Notes: generated by a model from the sequence alone, not told the origin. A DNA stretch of 64,000 nucleotides from Prorocentrum cordatum (GCA_963575745.1 CAUYUJ010012558.1:839203-903202), one strand, 5' to 3'. Positions 42,841 to 54,184 are shown, counted from the first letter of the stretch. Numbers and translations: made by a program.

Positions 42841-44120
42841 TTAAACTGAACGTGATCTGAGTGTGAGCGAGTCTGAATAAATCTGAATACGAATATGGCT
42901 GAGTTTGTGTGTGAGTGGGTCTAGGTATGTGAGTATTAGTACGAGTGGGCCTGAGTATGAGTAAGTCTGAATCTGAATGAGCATGAGCGAAGATGGGTCT
43001 GTGTGGGTGAGTTTGAGTGTGAGCAGATACGGGAAATCGTGGATGAATGCGAGTGTGAGTCTTCGTGGTCCGACCACGAGTGGATCTGCCGACGTGTGAA
43101 TATGAGGGTGGGTGGGTCTGAGGATGGGTGTCTGGGTGTGAGGAAATCTGAGTGTGAGTGAGTCTGTATATGGGTACGATGAGTACGAGTCTGAGTATGA
43201 GGGAGTCCGAATACGGGTAAGTTTGAGCATCAGTTAGTCTAGTTGTGGGTGAATTGAGTGAAGCCCGGGTTTGAATTAGTCTGAGTGTGAGTAAGCCTGT
43301 GTGAGCGAGTCTGCAAGTGAGTGGGTCAAAGTGTGAGCGAGTCTGGGTACGAGTGAGTCTGACTATGGTTGGGTCTGGATATGATGAGTGTGTCTGCGTC
43401 TGAGTGAAGAAAAAGAGGGTAGTGAGTGCGGTCCGGAGGCGTCTAGGTATCACCAAATCCACAGACAAGTCTGGGGGGCCGAAACGGGCAAACCACCTGA
43501 GCCATCCCCACAATGTGGGCGCGAACGGGCTCGTGAAATACTCCCTCGCGGCTCCACTTTGGGATGCTGAGACCAGCGCCTCGCCTGAGACGTCCCGACA
43601 ACTTGCTTTGAAAGCAAAAAGATGCTGCGTACCCAAACCAACAAGCCGCCCGAGACATCCCAAAAGCTGGGCGCGAACGGGCCCGTGCAATACCCCCTCG
43701 CGGCGCCCCCTTGGAGTGCTGAAACCAGCGCCTCGCCTGAGACATCCTCCCACTCTGCTCTGAAAGCACAGGATGCTGAGCACCCAGTCAGGCAAACCGC
43801 CTGAAACATCCCCACAATCTGGGAACGAATGGGCCCGTGCAATACCTCCTGGCGGTTCCCCCTTGGGGTGCTGAAACCTGCGCCTCGCACGAGACGTCCT
43901 GACAGTCTGTGTGCGTGAGTGATTCGACATACGAACGAGTTTGATTGAGGAAGTGGTGCGATTGAGTCTGAGTGGTGTAGAGTGAGTCTGAATATGAGTG
44001 AGTCTGTGTGCGTGGGTTCGAGAATGAGTACGCGCTTGAGTCTGAGTGTGAGTGAGTCTGAGTATGAGCGAGTCTGAGTGCGAGTGAGTCTGAGCGTGAT
44101 GAGGGAGTGTGAGGAGGACG
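42841..44120 (+). repeat. GAGTCTGAGTGTGAG satellite with an inserted tandem ~153-bp unit array
   Basis: Degenerate 12-bp units (GAGTGTGAGTCT) fill 42850-43420 and 43915-44110. Between them, 43491-43910 contains nearly three copies of a 151-155-bp unit starting CCGCC(T/C)GAGACATCC, containing GGGCGCGAACGGGC, TTGGGGTGCTGAAACCAGCG and ending GAAAGCA...GATGCTG. Starts are at about 43491, 43646 and 43797. Confidence 0.8.
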
Positions 44121-44559
44121 AGAAGGAGGCAAGCTGAGGAGGAGGGAGAAAGAGTCGGCGCGGTATGAGCAAACACAAAAAACTATCTGAAGATATGGGG
44201 GATGATACATCGTCGACAATCACGACGGGATCCACGGATCACATCTCTCCGCTGCATTTTGCGAGCCGGATCGGCTCGTGGTGTCCTCAGGACCCCGGAA
44301 ATTTCTTCCGCGCGCAAGTTTGGAGGGGAGGAGGGGGAGCGGGCACAGCAGCACGATGACAAACTCGGCGACGCAAACGTCAAGCCACTGAGCTACCTCA
44401 AATGGCGCCCAACCACATCGACGATCTGTCTTGCGAGAGATGCCGAATATCAATGACGCTCTGACATTCACAATTCGTGGCCAACGACCGTGGACGCACC
44501 GTGAATTCCAAAACCTGCAGTGGCCCGGGACTCGGGTGGAGGGGGACAGGAGGACGAGG

Positions 44560-44645
44560 AAGAGGGAGGAGGAGGAGGAGGAGGAGGAGGAGGAGGAGGA
44601 GGAGGAGGAGGAGGAGGAGGAGGAGGAGGAGGAGAAGGAGGACAG
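44560..44645 (+). repeat. (GGA)n microsatellite
   Basis: Pure GGA triplets on the + strand for about 70 bp. Confidence 0.9.
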
Positions 44646-44784
44646 ACAGACGAGACTAATGCTCACACGTCCAGTGTGGACCTCGCGGCCCCAGGGCTCG
44701 AAACTGGGCGGGTGAAAACGCACTATTGTAAAACAACTGCATCGCCAGGATCTCAGGGACATAACAGTCCCACCGATGTAGCTA

Positions 44785-45000
44785 CGGTCGGGAACTGTTG
44801 CTTAACGTGTCGCCACGGCTGCCCCGGAGAATTGCGTGTCGCCTACAAGCGGATCCCGTGTCGCTCCGGTCCGCGGGGCGGGAGGCTTCGGAAGGCTCGG
44901 AACGTTGGCGCCTCGGAACTGCGACGCGGACAGAGTGTCGCGCCAAAGCGCGATGGGCCAGAGCAGGCGGCACTGCACGCTGAGCCAAAAGTCCTGACCG
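44785..45000. mobile_element. MITE of the CGGTC family, copy 3 (216 bp)
   Basis: Begins CGGTCGGGAACTGTTGC and ends GCCAAAAGTCCTGACCG, flanked on both sides by TA (44783-44784 and 45001-45002). The interior matches the copy at 39507 (GTGTCGC, CGGGGCGGGAGGCTTCG, AAGGCTCGGAACGTTG). Confidence 0.7.
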
Positions 45001-45039
45001 TAGGCCGGACTGATCAGGAGCCGCCTGGGTTTCGGGTCA

Positions 45040-45140
45040 TCCGTAGCTCGGCTCTCCGGCGGCTGTTCGGGACAATCCAGGCATCCCGGGAACCCTCTCG
45101 GCGAGGCGCAGCCGCTGGCGAGCACCCCGAGGCTGTCAAA
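45040..45140. repeat. Dispersed GC-rich repeat (CTCTCCGGCGGCTGTTCGGG), copy 1
   Basis: GGCTCTCCGGCGGCTGTTCG, GGACAATCC, CTCGGCGAGGCGCAGCCGCTGG and CACCCCGAGGCT occur in this order. The same order is found at 53565-53635 and 62245-62335. Confidence 0.65.
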
Positions 45141-45159
45141 CCGCCGAGGGCCGACGACC

Positions 45160-45577
45160 ACCCCGAAGGCCTCAGGAACCCCAAACCCGAAAATCCCAAA
45201 CTCCCCACCTACCAAGGTTCCTGACCGCAGCAGCTCCACCAACGTACCACTACACTCGGGGGCGACGATGGGGGCAGAATAGCCCAGGGGAGAGCAATGT
45301 ATCCTAAGGGCGCCGATAGTCCATGCCTTCAGCGATGCTCCCAGGCGAAAGCGTATAATGCCCGCCCCTGGGCTATTCGCCCCTATCGTCGCCTGAAGTG
45401 GGCCAGCTTCCCGGAAGCTTCTTGAAGCATGCCCGGGCCAGTTTCTGTTGTGCACGCTGGCTCGGCGAGCGTGCTCAAGGCACTGGACCAGCTCGCTAGC
45501 ACGTTGGTCGAGGCACGCTGACCCAGCTCTGCAGGAGGAGGTTTCCTGAACAGCTGCTCGACTTCGGCGGTGGACAA
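45160..45577 (-). pseudogene. Gene fragment interrupted by a foldback element
   Basis: Right of the element, the - strand encodes MSTAEVEQLFRKPPPAELGQ, RASTNVLASWSSALSTLAEPAC and GPGMLQEASGKLAHF (45577 to about 45397). Left of it, the same style of coding continues as PECSGTLVELLRSGTLVGGEFGIFG (about 45260-45180). Together they read as one helical protein of unknown function, split by the 133-bp foldback at 45261-45393. Because both sides look under protein constraint, the foldback may be spliced out as an intron. No canonical splice pair in the correct phase was found. Confidence 0.45.
45261..45393. mobile_element. Foldback element (133 bp)
   Basis: GGCGACGATGGGGGCAGAAT...AGCCCAGGGG at the left is the inverse of CCCCTGGGCT...ATTCGCCCCTATCGTCGCC at the right, about 27 of 30 matching positions. 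It interrupts a coding-like - strand segment. Confidence 0.65.
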
Positions 45578-47150
45578 ACCTCCCTTTAGCAGACCTCCCC
45601 TTAGTGAGAACGGCCTGGGACCGAAACCGACGGACCTGGACCCGCAAATTGACGGCCGCGACGCCCTCTCGCCAGCCGAAAACGGCCAATTCCTTCATCG
45701 ACGTGTCATGGTAGGAGGTCTATCCACCTCCGGCGACTGTACACACCCGCTGCGCCGACGGGCCTGCCCCGCCCGCCCCAGCGCGCCCTCCGGCAGCAGC
45801 CCCGCCGGGAGCGCGGCGGCCAGCCCTCGGAGCAGCGCCGCCCGCGCCGGGCCGCCGGCCTCTCGGGGGTCCTCCGGGCGCGTGTCAGCCCGAGCTGAGC
45901 ACCGTCTTGCCATGGCTCGGACGTCCATTACCCATGAATGTGTCGGTTTCGTGGGTGTACTCTTCGCAAGATGGCCCGACATGTTCCTCGACGGTCCTTG
46001 CCAGGACAACAACATCCAAGCGATGCCAAGTCGTTTAACCGGTCCATATTCACACTAGCGTGGCCTGGGCCCCACTGGCCGATTTACTCCCCCCAGTTGG
46101 GGGTTTAGGATGTCCCCGTCAGGTTACGAGTGGAAAATCCCTAACTGTGGTGGTGGGATGGTTGGGATTGGGATGGAGACAGGGATGCGGGTCGGTTGAA
46201 CGATGCTGACACCTGTTCGGCTCCGCTGCTAGCGCGCAGCCCGTGTCGGCACCCTTAGCCCAGATCCCCGACGTCATGGTGCTTCTGTATCGTCGACCCC
46301 CAAGGGTCTCAACCCACTCCAGTTTCTTATCCCGGGTCGTTCTTCATGGTCCCGAGGCCCCGTACAGAAATCCAAAACAGCGGAACCCCTTCCGTCGAGA
46401 GTTTTCAATGATTCGAGGGGGTCTGGGACCCACTGCCTGCGTCGCACTAAAGGACTGTGGTAGGCAAGCACACGTTGGCGCTAACACTTTTTTACGTCGC
46501 AGCACGGCAGAGTCAGTCCACACGCGCGCTGGGCCGGGAAACGGCGTTGCAAATCAGCCCGCATGCGAGAGGAAGGAAAAGAAAGAGGCGGCCGCGGAAG
46601 GGACGGTGGTGCTAACACGCGATCTGAGAAGGATGGTCATCGAGCCTCCACGCCGCCACGGGCCCGGGCCGCCGCGGCCGTCGCCACCCGCCTCCGCCCG
46701 CGCCGCGCCGCCGCCGGCCGCCGCGCGGAGGCGGCGCCGCCGAGCGCCAGCGCGGCGGCCGGCAGCGCCGCGGCCGCGCGGGGGCGGGCGCCCTCCACGC
46801 GCGAGCTGCCGCAGCGCGGAGGCAGCGCGGAGGCGTCCCGCGGCGGCGCGCACGGGCGGCCGGGCGCGGCGCGCGGAAGCGCGGCGGGCCCCAGCGACCG
46901 CGCCGCGGCGCGGCGCGCGGGCGGCGCCGCCGCCGGCATGCCCGCCGCCACCGTGCCGCGGGGGCCCCCGCCGCCACCGCGTTGCGCGGCGCGGCCGCGG
47001 CGTGCACTGGCCTGGGGGTGGGCACCGCGGAGCCCTGGGGGCAGCGCAGGGCTCGAGCGCGACTCTCGGGCAGAGGAGGGAGTGGCCGCTGCGGCGGAGG
47101 GGAGCGGGGTGCGGTGGAACGGGAGTGGGGGTGTGAGCAGCAGGGGCGGG
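45578..47150. other. Intergenic, extreme GC-rich stretch at 46.64-47.00 kb
   Basis: No gene supported. 46640-47000 is almost purely G and C (CGCGCCGCCG-type sequence). All frames are open there for compositional reasons. Confidence 0.5.
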
Positions 47151-47260
47151 AACTGTGGCTTGGCGTGTCGCGGCGGCGGCCCCAGCGACACGCTATGCCT
47201 TGCAGACGGGTCGCGTGTCGCTCCTCTCCGCGGGCCAGGGGAATGGGCAGAGCTCGGGAC
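47151..47260. mobile_element. Truncated MITE of the CGGTC family
   Basis: GGCGTGTCGCGGCGGCGGCCC, AGCGACACGCTATGCCTTGC and GTGTCGCTCCTCTCCGCGGG match the interior of the copies at 39507 and 40141. The terminal repeats are not present. A smaller piece is at 52390-52435. Confidence 0.55.
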
Positions 47261-47767
47261 GCGGGCGGGGGCGGGGAGCGGAATGCGGCGGAGCAGGCGC
47301 GCGGGGCGCGAGCGGGACGCGGTGGAGCAGGGGCGGGGGGCGAGAGCAGTAGACACCAGGAGCCAGGTGGAAATTAAAAGGTCGAGATGAGAAATCCCCT
47401 GCTGGCGCATCTACAATCGCAGCGCTGACGCGATGTAACCCTGCTTTGGGATCCGCCCTCCGTGGAGCCCGAGGGGGAGGGGGAAGGGGGGAGGGAGGCA
47501 GAGGAGTCGAGCGTAAGAGGAGCGCGGGTCCGCACCCGACTGCCGCGGCGGCGGGCGGGGCGCCTCGGACACGGCCAGCGGAGCACCCAGCCGTAGGCAG
47601 CAGAACGTCGGCATCGCACAATGACGGAGCAGACGACGGAGCCCTCGGAGAAGAAGGGCTCGATGGGCAGACCGCCCACCCGGAGATGTCGTTGAAGAAA
47701 TCAGAAATAGCTGAAGTACACATTGAAGATCTCTGTAGTGCAGCCGCGTTGCGGGCGAGAGAATCCG

Positions 47768-49970
47768 TCATATTAGCAAGCGCCGTGTTGCAGTAATGGA
47801 GTGGTAGAAACTCTGCACGTCGAAGACATGGAGCACCTGGTATCGACCAGCCGAATTCTGGAACACGATGTCGCATTGAATCGCGAACACCACCACCAAG
47901 AAGTCGAAGAGAGACATCACGCTCAGCAGCGGCCACTCCGGCACAGACGGCGCCAACATGCACATCATCTTGGGGCTCATCCGCAGCACGAGCACCAGGA
48001 CAAGGCGGAGCAGCGCCACTCGCAGCAGCGGCCAAGTGTGCAACAGCCTGCGATCGGTCGAGGGAGGCCCGCAACCCGCCAGAACCACCCGCACCGCCAG
48101 GAAACATATCGGCACGATCAGGATGACCAGCAGCAGGAACAGGATGACCACGCGTGCCAGCGCGCCGAAGTTCACGGAATGGATCTTGAAGAAGGTGAAT
48201 CTGCTCGCCCATCTTGCGCATGATCGGTCGCATGAAGTCGAGCACACGCTGTTCGGAGCGCAGTGGGCGCTGTTGAGCAAATAGTTCATCATGCCGAAGC
48301 TCATCACGTCCACCGGGGTGAGGCAGCACGTTCTCACAGTCAGAGCGGCCCTCAATTACCAACGCCGAAACTGAGCAACGACCTGCGCCGCGCGCCACCA
48401 GCAGCGGCAGCGGAACAATCATCACGACCATCGGGGACACCCGTACGACATGCGCCACGCCCAGCGGCACGGTCAAGAGGAACACCACGAGCTTCAGGCG
48501 GATCATCAGCACGGCGCTCATCACGAACAGCGGGAATTGCCTCTTCCAGCTGCCGCCATCGCCGCAGGTTGTCCAGGGAGGACAGCACCCGCTTGTTGGA
48601 AAAAAACACACCACCGTGTCAAGGGAAACCTTGATGAGCCCAGGGGTCGCGTCGCGGAGCGTGTCAAACTGCTCGCACAGACTGACGGCCACCAACTGCT
48701 TAACATAATCGCCGACATCCTGAGGAAGGGCACGGCCAGCATGAAGACCAGCAGCCGCTACATCCTCGACGTGAGCACCATCTGCCACGCCAGGGGGAGG
48801 CAAACGTTGTACACACCCATAACCAGCGTGCAGGACGCATCAGGAAGATGAGCACGTCGATCAGCCAACTCACGAAGAGGAGCATGCACAACACAGGGAA
48901 TATCAGTAGCCGCACCAGGCAGCGAGGAAGACGAAGCTTGAGCAAGAACTCCAGATCCAGTGCCCACACCTTCAGGAAGACCAGCCGCATGTTGACGAAC
49001 ACAACGATCAACCAGGTCACGATGAGGAACAAGTGCACCACAGTTGGAATCAGCAGCCACCCCAGGCATCGCGGTACAAAGAGTAACATGCACAGTTCAG
49101 GAAGGATCAGTAGCTACACAAGGCAACGACGAAGACGAAGCTTGAGCATCATCACGAGAATCAGCAGCTTCAACAGTTAGCGCTGGGCGATGGCCACACT
49201 GCTCACGATGACGCAGAACATGATCTCCAGATCCAGCACCCTCACCTACAGGAAGACCAGCTGCAGCAGGCACAGCAGCCGAATGTTGACAAACGCGACG
49301 ATCAGCCAAGTGAGACTTCATGCGCGGCGGCGAGAGGACGCCGACAACTTGAGGACCCGTACGGTCACGCCGCTCGTTGTCTCCATCAGCACCGAGGACT
49401 GTACCACCAGCAATAGAAGAAATGAAAGCTGCACCTTCTGTACAGTATTATCCGTACAAAAAAAACACGGGTGCAACAGGAAGAGAGCCACGCTGAGGGA
49501 GAAGATCCTGCAGCACCGACGCGGTGCGCACCACAGCTGGCCGGACGACGGCCGCTTCTGTCGGCACCGAGGGCACGCGGTGCTTTGCCCTGCAAGCCTG
49601 AACGTGAACACGAAGATGAGCAGCCGTCGCATCAGGTCCCACTCGATCGCGTGCAAGAAGAGCAGCGTGACGAAACCTGTGAGAACGAAAAACGCTCTCA
49701 GACTGAAGACGAGCGTGCAGAGCAATTCCTCGACGCATGCATTTACCATTCGCATGAAGAGCAGAAGGCACAGCGATGAATCGATGGCCAAGAGGAGGAA
49801 CATGCAGAAAGCCCCGGCGGCGAGCACGCCGAGCACGCGCTGCGCGAGCCGTCGACGAACGCTGGTGAGCCATCTCGGCCGATGAACATGCACGCCACCG
49901 GCGCAGCGCCAGCAGCCATGGACATGCAGCGGGGAGAGGAGCGCGTCTGGGGCCCCGACCTGGCATGCGG
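47768..49970 (-). pseudogene. Retroposed multi-pass membrane protein, frameshifted
   Basis: A complete DinoSL relic (49971-49992) is followed by hydrophobic coding-like segments on the - strand in successive frames. These are LGVLAAGAFCMFLLLAIDSS and FFVLTGFVTLLFLHAIEWDL (about 49830-49620), a leucine-rich part with two ~194-bp repeats around CAAGCTTCGTCTTC (49125 and 48931), FFSNKRVLSSLDNLRRW then MIRLKLVVFLLTVPLGVAHV (about 48610-48420), and ARVVILFLLLVILIVPICFL to a stop at 47768. At least three frame changes occur, so no intact product is encoded. I do not recognise the family; several membrane-spanning helices are evident. Confidence 0.5.
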
Positions 49971-49992
49971 CTTGAGCCAAAATGGCTACGGA
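49971..49992 (-). other. Complete DinoSL relic (22 nt)
   Basis: The - strand carries all 22 bases of the dinoflagellate spliced leader, with T at the variable first position, and including the invariant core CCATTTTGGCTCAAG. The next bases are CCGCATG, not a GT donor, so this is the 5' end of a reverse-transcribed, trans-spliced mRNA and not a spliced-leader RNA gene. Confidence 0.9.
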
Positions 49993-50380
49993 GGAGGGAG
50001 ACGAGGGAGGAGGAGGAGCAGGAGAGGAGGAGGAGGAGGAGGAGGTGTGGTGTGGTGTGGGGTAGGGCGGACGAAGTCCGCCTGCCGCCTCAGCGGCGAG
50101 GAGGAGGAGAAGGAGGAGGAGGAGGAGGAGGAGGGAGCAGTGGACGGAGGCAGGCGGAGGATCCTTGGCCACTTCGGCGCAAGAGCGCGCTGCGACGACG
50201 ACGCCCTGCACATCCGATGTCGGGGGGCAGGAAGCGGTGCGCGCTGAGCGCGGCGCCCGCGGAAATCGTGTTGTATTCGCACGATGGCCGGGGGGCGCAG
50301 TGCCAAGGAGCACAGTACTGCGAGGGTTACACGTCACCCTCGTCTCCACTGGGAATGAATAAAGGCCAAGGGTAAGTGTT
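49993..50380. other. Region upstream of the SL-tagged pseudogene, GGA-rich
   Basis: GGA-rich runs at 49990-50045 and 50097-50135. No gene supported. Confidence 0.5.
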
Positions 50381-50399
50381 GGGTTAGGGTTCGGGTTCG

Positions 50400-50965
50400 G
50401 CTTGCAATACAAGAAAAATGCACGACAATCGGCATACAATAGGTATACCGTAGGAATACAATAATACAATAGGATGACAATAGGACTACAATGAATACAT
50501 TATATAGGAAGACAATAGGGATACAGTAGGAATGCAATCGAAAGACAAGACTACACTGGGAAGCCAACCTGACTACAATCGGAATACACTACAAAAGCAG
50601 TGGGAACATAACAGGGACACACCAGAAGCACGAAAGGAATACGATAGGAATCCGATGGGAATAAAAAGAAAAGCAATAGGAATACACAAGGAGTACAAAA
50701 GGAAAACAACAGGTGTATACTATGAAAGCAATAGGGGTACAATAGGAATGCGACCGGGAACTACTACGAACGCATTCTACTTACAATAGGAATGCACTAG
50801 GATTACAACAAGGATGCAATGGACACACAATGGTGATACAATAGGAGCACACTAGGAATCTCTCGGCACCGTACAATACGAATACACTTATAGCACACTG
50901 CACTAGGACATACACTAGATATTCAGCAGGAAGACGAATACAATCCCAAAAAAGAGTGCAATATG
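50400..50965 (+). repeat. Degenerate AATAGGAATACA minisatellite
   Basis: Units of about 10-12 bp (ACAATAGGAATAC, GGAATACA) repeat irregularly for more than 500 bp. Frames in it are artefacts. Confidence 0.8.
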
Positions 50966-51280
50966 AATCCAATAGAAAAGTATTTTGATCTCAAACGAAA
51001 TATTGTAGGCGCGAAGGTGAAGTGTGAAGCGCCCCATTTAGCCTTTTTTCGTAACACAGCCGCGATACAAGGAGTAGACAGGAAGAATACACGAACATGA
51101 CGCTTGGCGCGACACGAAGGCGATGTGTAACCCTACCGTGAGCACAGGACAGCCATCAAATAACGAGGAGCAGCCCACGCAGCCTGCGAGGAAACCCATG
51201 GGTGTGGCGGCTTGACAGGGCAGACGAGCACAACTGGCTGAAGCTGTCGCGACTCCTCCTCCTCCTCCTCCTCCTCCATT
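50966..51280. other. Intergenic, no gene seen
   Basis: No coding or repeat signal beyond a CTCCTC run at 51256-51275. Confidence 0.4.
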
Positions 51281-51282
51281 CT

Positions 51283-51420
51283 CTGAGGTCCGCGTTGATG
51301 TCTTACATCGGCGGACCCACCTCCCTGGCGCGCGCAGCGCGACAGGGGCGGCTCTGGAGGTGCCGCCAAGGGGGGTCCAGCGCCGACCCAGGAAATGTGC
51401 GCAGACCTTCGAAGTTTCAT
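51283..51420. mobile_element. GC-rich foldback element, further copy
   Basis: GAGGTCCGCGTTGATGTCTTA, CTGGCGCGCGCAGCGCG, GGCTCTGGAGGTGCCGCCAA and GTCCAGCGCCGACCCAGGAA match the modules of the 38.8-kb element. A further partial arm is at 51535-51590. Confidence 0.55.
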
Positions 51421-51733
51421 GCTCAGACGCAGCCCGCGAAGTCCCAGCTTTCAGATGTTGCCCACGAAGTCCTAGCTTTCAGCGAACAGGGCCCGTGGCC
51501 TGAGGCTGCCCACCCTCCCCCCACGCGCCAAGGAGGTGGGCACCGCGCTGATCCAAGCAATCCGTGCCTCCGAAAGTTTATGCGTATGCCGCTGATCCGC
51601 TCTCGACTCATGGTCATAGTCAGCGTGTTTCTTTCCTCGCCGCCCCATCCTCATCCTTATACAGAGCAGAAGATCCACCCTCATAACAAGCACCTCTGCA
51701 AGAGAAGCTTTAGCTTTCGGTAGCCGCGCCTAC

Positions 51734-52140
51734 AGGAAGGAATCGAACAGAACAGATCTGTTGAAACAGCCCAGGGCTGCTTGGCAAGCGTCACTCATGA
51801 AGGTCGGGGTGGTTTGCGAGCCATTATTTCTTTATTCGCGATAAGGCCCTGAATCGACCGAGTCCTCCCCCCCCTTGGACTTGGTCACGTTACGATTCAC
51901 GCTGGCGCCGTCTGGGAATGAGCGACTCTCAGGCATGCCCAGACGGCGCCGGCGCGAATCGTGACGTGACCGGCCCCCTCCCCCCTCCGGTCACGCCCGT
52001 TATCGCCAGGGAATGAAACCAAGCTCTATTTAGTAAACGCACCCAAGGAAGGAAGCAAACATGACAGGACTGTTTGGTAAAGGCTTAGGGCTGCTTAGTA
52101 AAGTCAATCGTGGGGGTCAGGGTGGTTGTTTCATTTCTTC
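51734..52140. repeat. ~100-bp direct repeat flanking a 34-bp-arm foldback
   Basis: AGGAAGGAATCGAACA...CAGGGCTGCTTGG...GGTCGGGGTGGTT (51734-51845) recurs as AGGAAGGAAGCAAACA...TAGGGCTGCTTAG...GGTCAGGGTGGTT (52045-52140). Between them lies an inverted repeat, GGTCACGTTACGATTCACGC (51883-51916) with GCGCGAATCGTGACGTGACC (51938-51971), 31 of 34 pairs matching. Confidence 0.7.
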
Positions 52141-53530
52141 AACCCGATTTGTCTAGCTGATGCTCTGGGGGGCATGTGCTCAGGGGAGGCTGCAGCACTG
52201 CTCAAAATTCTGTTTCACCGAACCTGAAGATTGAGCCCTGTTGCCTAATCCGTGCTTCGCTGCGGATCGTCTGCGCGCCTCGTCTCCGTCGTCGTCGTCG
52301 TCGTCGTCGTCGTCGGCGTCACCGTGGTCGTGGTGCGTCTTGCTCTGCTCGGACCGTGTTTCCCTTACGATCGAGAAGTTGTGATTATCGTGTCGCCGCG
52401 GCGGCCCCAGCGCGACACGCCATGCCGCCACGGCACGGTTTTGGGACCTCAGAGGCCCTGGCCGCACGAGACGTCCTCGGAGGCCCCGAATCCCCACTGA
52501 CTCAACACGCGGTGTGGGCCCCCGACGTGTTCACCGCTGTGCGCATCGACACGTCGTCGAGCAGGCCGATATCCCGACGCGAGCCGACCCGCAATAAGTA
52601 AGCTCATGCAGAGTGAACTTTAGCCTGAAAGGGGGAAGCCCGCCCGCTGTCAACGCAAAGATCTCAGGTCGGCGGCGAGCGAGGGGGGGAAACGAGAAGG
52701 AGAAGGCCTTCTCAGAAGGCGGCGGGACTTCTCTGAAGGCCTCTGGCCTTCTGAGAGGTCTCCTGCGCCTTCGTGGAAGGCTTCGAAAACTTCTCAGCAA
52801 GGCCAGGGGGACTTCCAAGCCTTCTGAGAAGGCCCCCCCCCTTCTCACTCCCCCCCAGGGGAAGCCGAGGAGGGCGGCTCGAAGGGCCGACACGACACGG
52901 GCGTGCTCATGAAGCGCGGCCTCAAGAGGGGGACACCCGCCCGTTGTCAACGCCAGGATCTCAGGGGCAGCCGAGGAGGGCGGCTCGGAGGGCCGACGCG
53001 GGCGCGGGCTCCCAGGTGTGGTGGGGCGGGGCTGCTCGGAGCGGTGCTCGGGGCGCCACTGCGGAGCGCTGCTCGGACTCCATCCTGGCAGCGTGCCGCA
53101 TCCGCAGGCCCCACAGCGCCCCAAACGGCCAACGACATCACAGTCCGACCTGGGACAGACGAACATCCTTCAAGAACATGAAACCCTCCGCCAGCCAAAA
53201 CACTCCAAACCACAAGGATCACTCGAGGGTGTCCTCCAAGATGCTTCCACCGAGCGTGTCCGAATTACCATCTGTCCGGCCCCGCCGCCCCCGCCAAAAA
53301 CCAGAGAGAGAGAGAGAGAGGGAGGGGAAAACACAAAGCCTGGGCAGGGACGCGAGATGATTAGGGAGATGCCCCAGAGGGGTGGAGAGAGGACGAGGGG
53401 GAAGAAGAAGACGAGGAGGGTACCCTCCCCAAGGATGCACAAGAACATCCAACAAGCACGAGGAGCATCAGAGTACCCTCCCCGAACCGACCTCGATCTT
53501 ATTCCCCGGCCCGACCTTACTCCTGGGGCG
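52141..53530. other. Intergenic, short internal duplications
   Basis: No gene seen. CCCGCCCG(C/T)TGTCAACGC...GATCTCAGG occurs at about 52648 and 52938, and GCCGAGGAGGGCGGCTCG at 52863 and 52971, indicating overlapping duplications. GAAGGC-rich palindromes are at 52700-52850. AGAGAGAGAG is at 53300-53320. Confidence 0.5.
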
Positions 53531-53559
53531 CGCCGCCGAAGACGGTTTTGGGGTCCTAA

Positions 53560-53640
53560 TTCGGCTCTCTAGTGGCCGTTCGGGACGATCCGCGCAACCC
53601 CAGCACGCTCTCGGAGAGGCGCAGCCGCTGCAACGTATTC
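53560..53640. repeat. Dispersed GC-rich repeat (TTCGGGACGATCC), copy 2
   Basis: GGCTCTCTAGTGGCCGTTCG, GGACGATCC, CTCTCGGAGAGGCGCAGCCG match the family at 45.1 and 62.3 kb. Confidence 0.6.
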
Positions 53641-53679
53641 CGAGGGCGGAACGCCGCCAGGGGGCTCGGGATCGAGACG

Positions 53680-53835
53680 CCCCTCCTCCCTCCTCCCTCC
53701 TCCTCTCTCCCCAATCCTCCTCCTCCTCCTCCTCCTCCTCCCCCTCCTCCTCCTCCTCCTCCTCCTCCTCCTCCTCCTCCTCCTCCTCCTCCTCCTCCTC
53801 CAGAGGAGGAGGAGGGAGGAGGAAGGAGGGGAAAA
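53680..53835. repeat. (TCC)n run ending in a GAGGAG inversion
   Basis: TCC triplets fill 53715-53802, then invert to GGAGGAGGA at 53803-53835, so the single strand can fold. Confidence 0.85.
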
Positions 53836-54104
53836 CCTCGACCCCGAACCCCCTCGATCCTCTGCCTCGGTCCGGCCGCACCCGCACGAGACGCGAAGTG
53901 AGGAGGCGGCTCCTCGGACCGCCGCCCCCTCCGTGACAGAGGGGGCGGTGCCCCGCCCCCCCCCCCTCTGAGCGGGCGAGGAGGGCCGAGGAGGCCCGCG
54001 CCGTCGATGAACTCCACGGTGTCGTCGCCGGTCGACGCCAGGGCGTTCACCTCTGCGCCGCGCGGCGCTCGCCCGACGTCGCCATCGTCCTCGACGTCGT
54101 CGCC

Positions 54105-54108
54105 GCCA

Positions 54109-54184
<76 letters not shown>

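Noticed and set aside
46640-47000. Possible gene in the extreme GC-rich block
   Set aside because: All frames on both strands are open because stops need A/T; peptides are Ala/Arg/Pro-rich and mutually shadowing.
49971-49992. Spliced-leader RNA gene
   Set aside because: The leader is followed by CCGCATG and not by the GT donor expected in a spliced-leader RNA gene, and coding-like sequence follows instead.
50378-50396. Telomere-like GGGTTAGGGTTCGGGTT
   Set aside because: Only about two imperfect units; too short to suggest an internal telomere.
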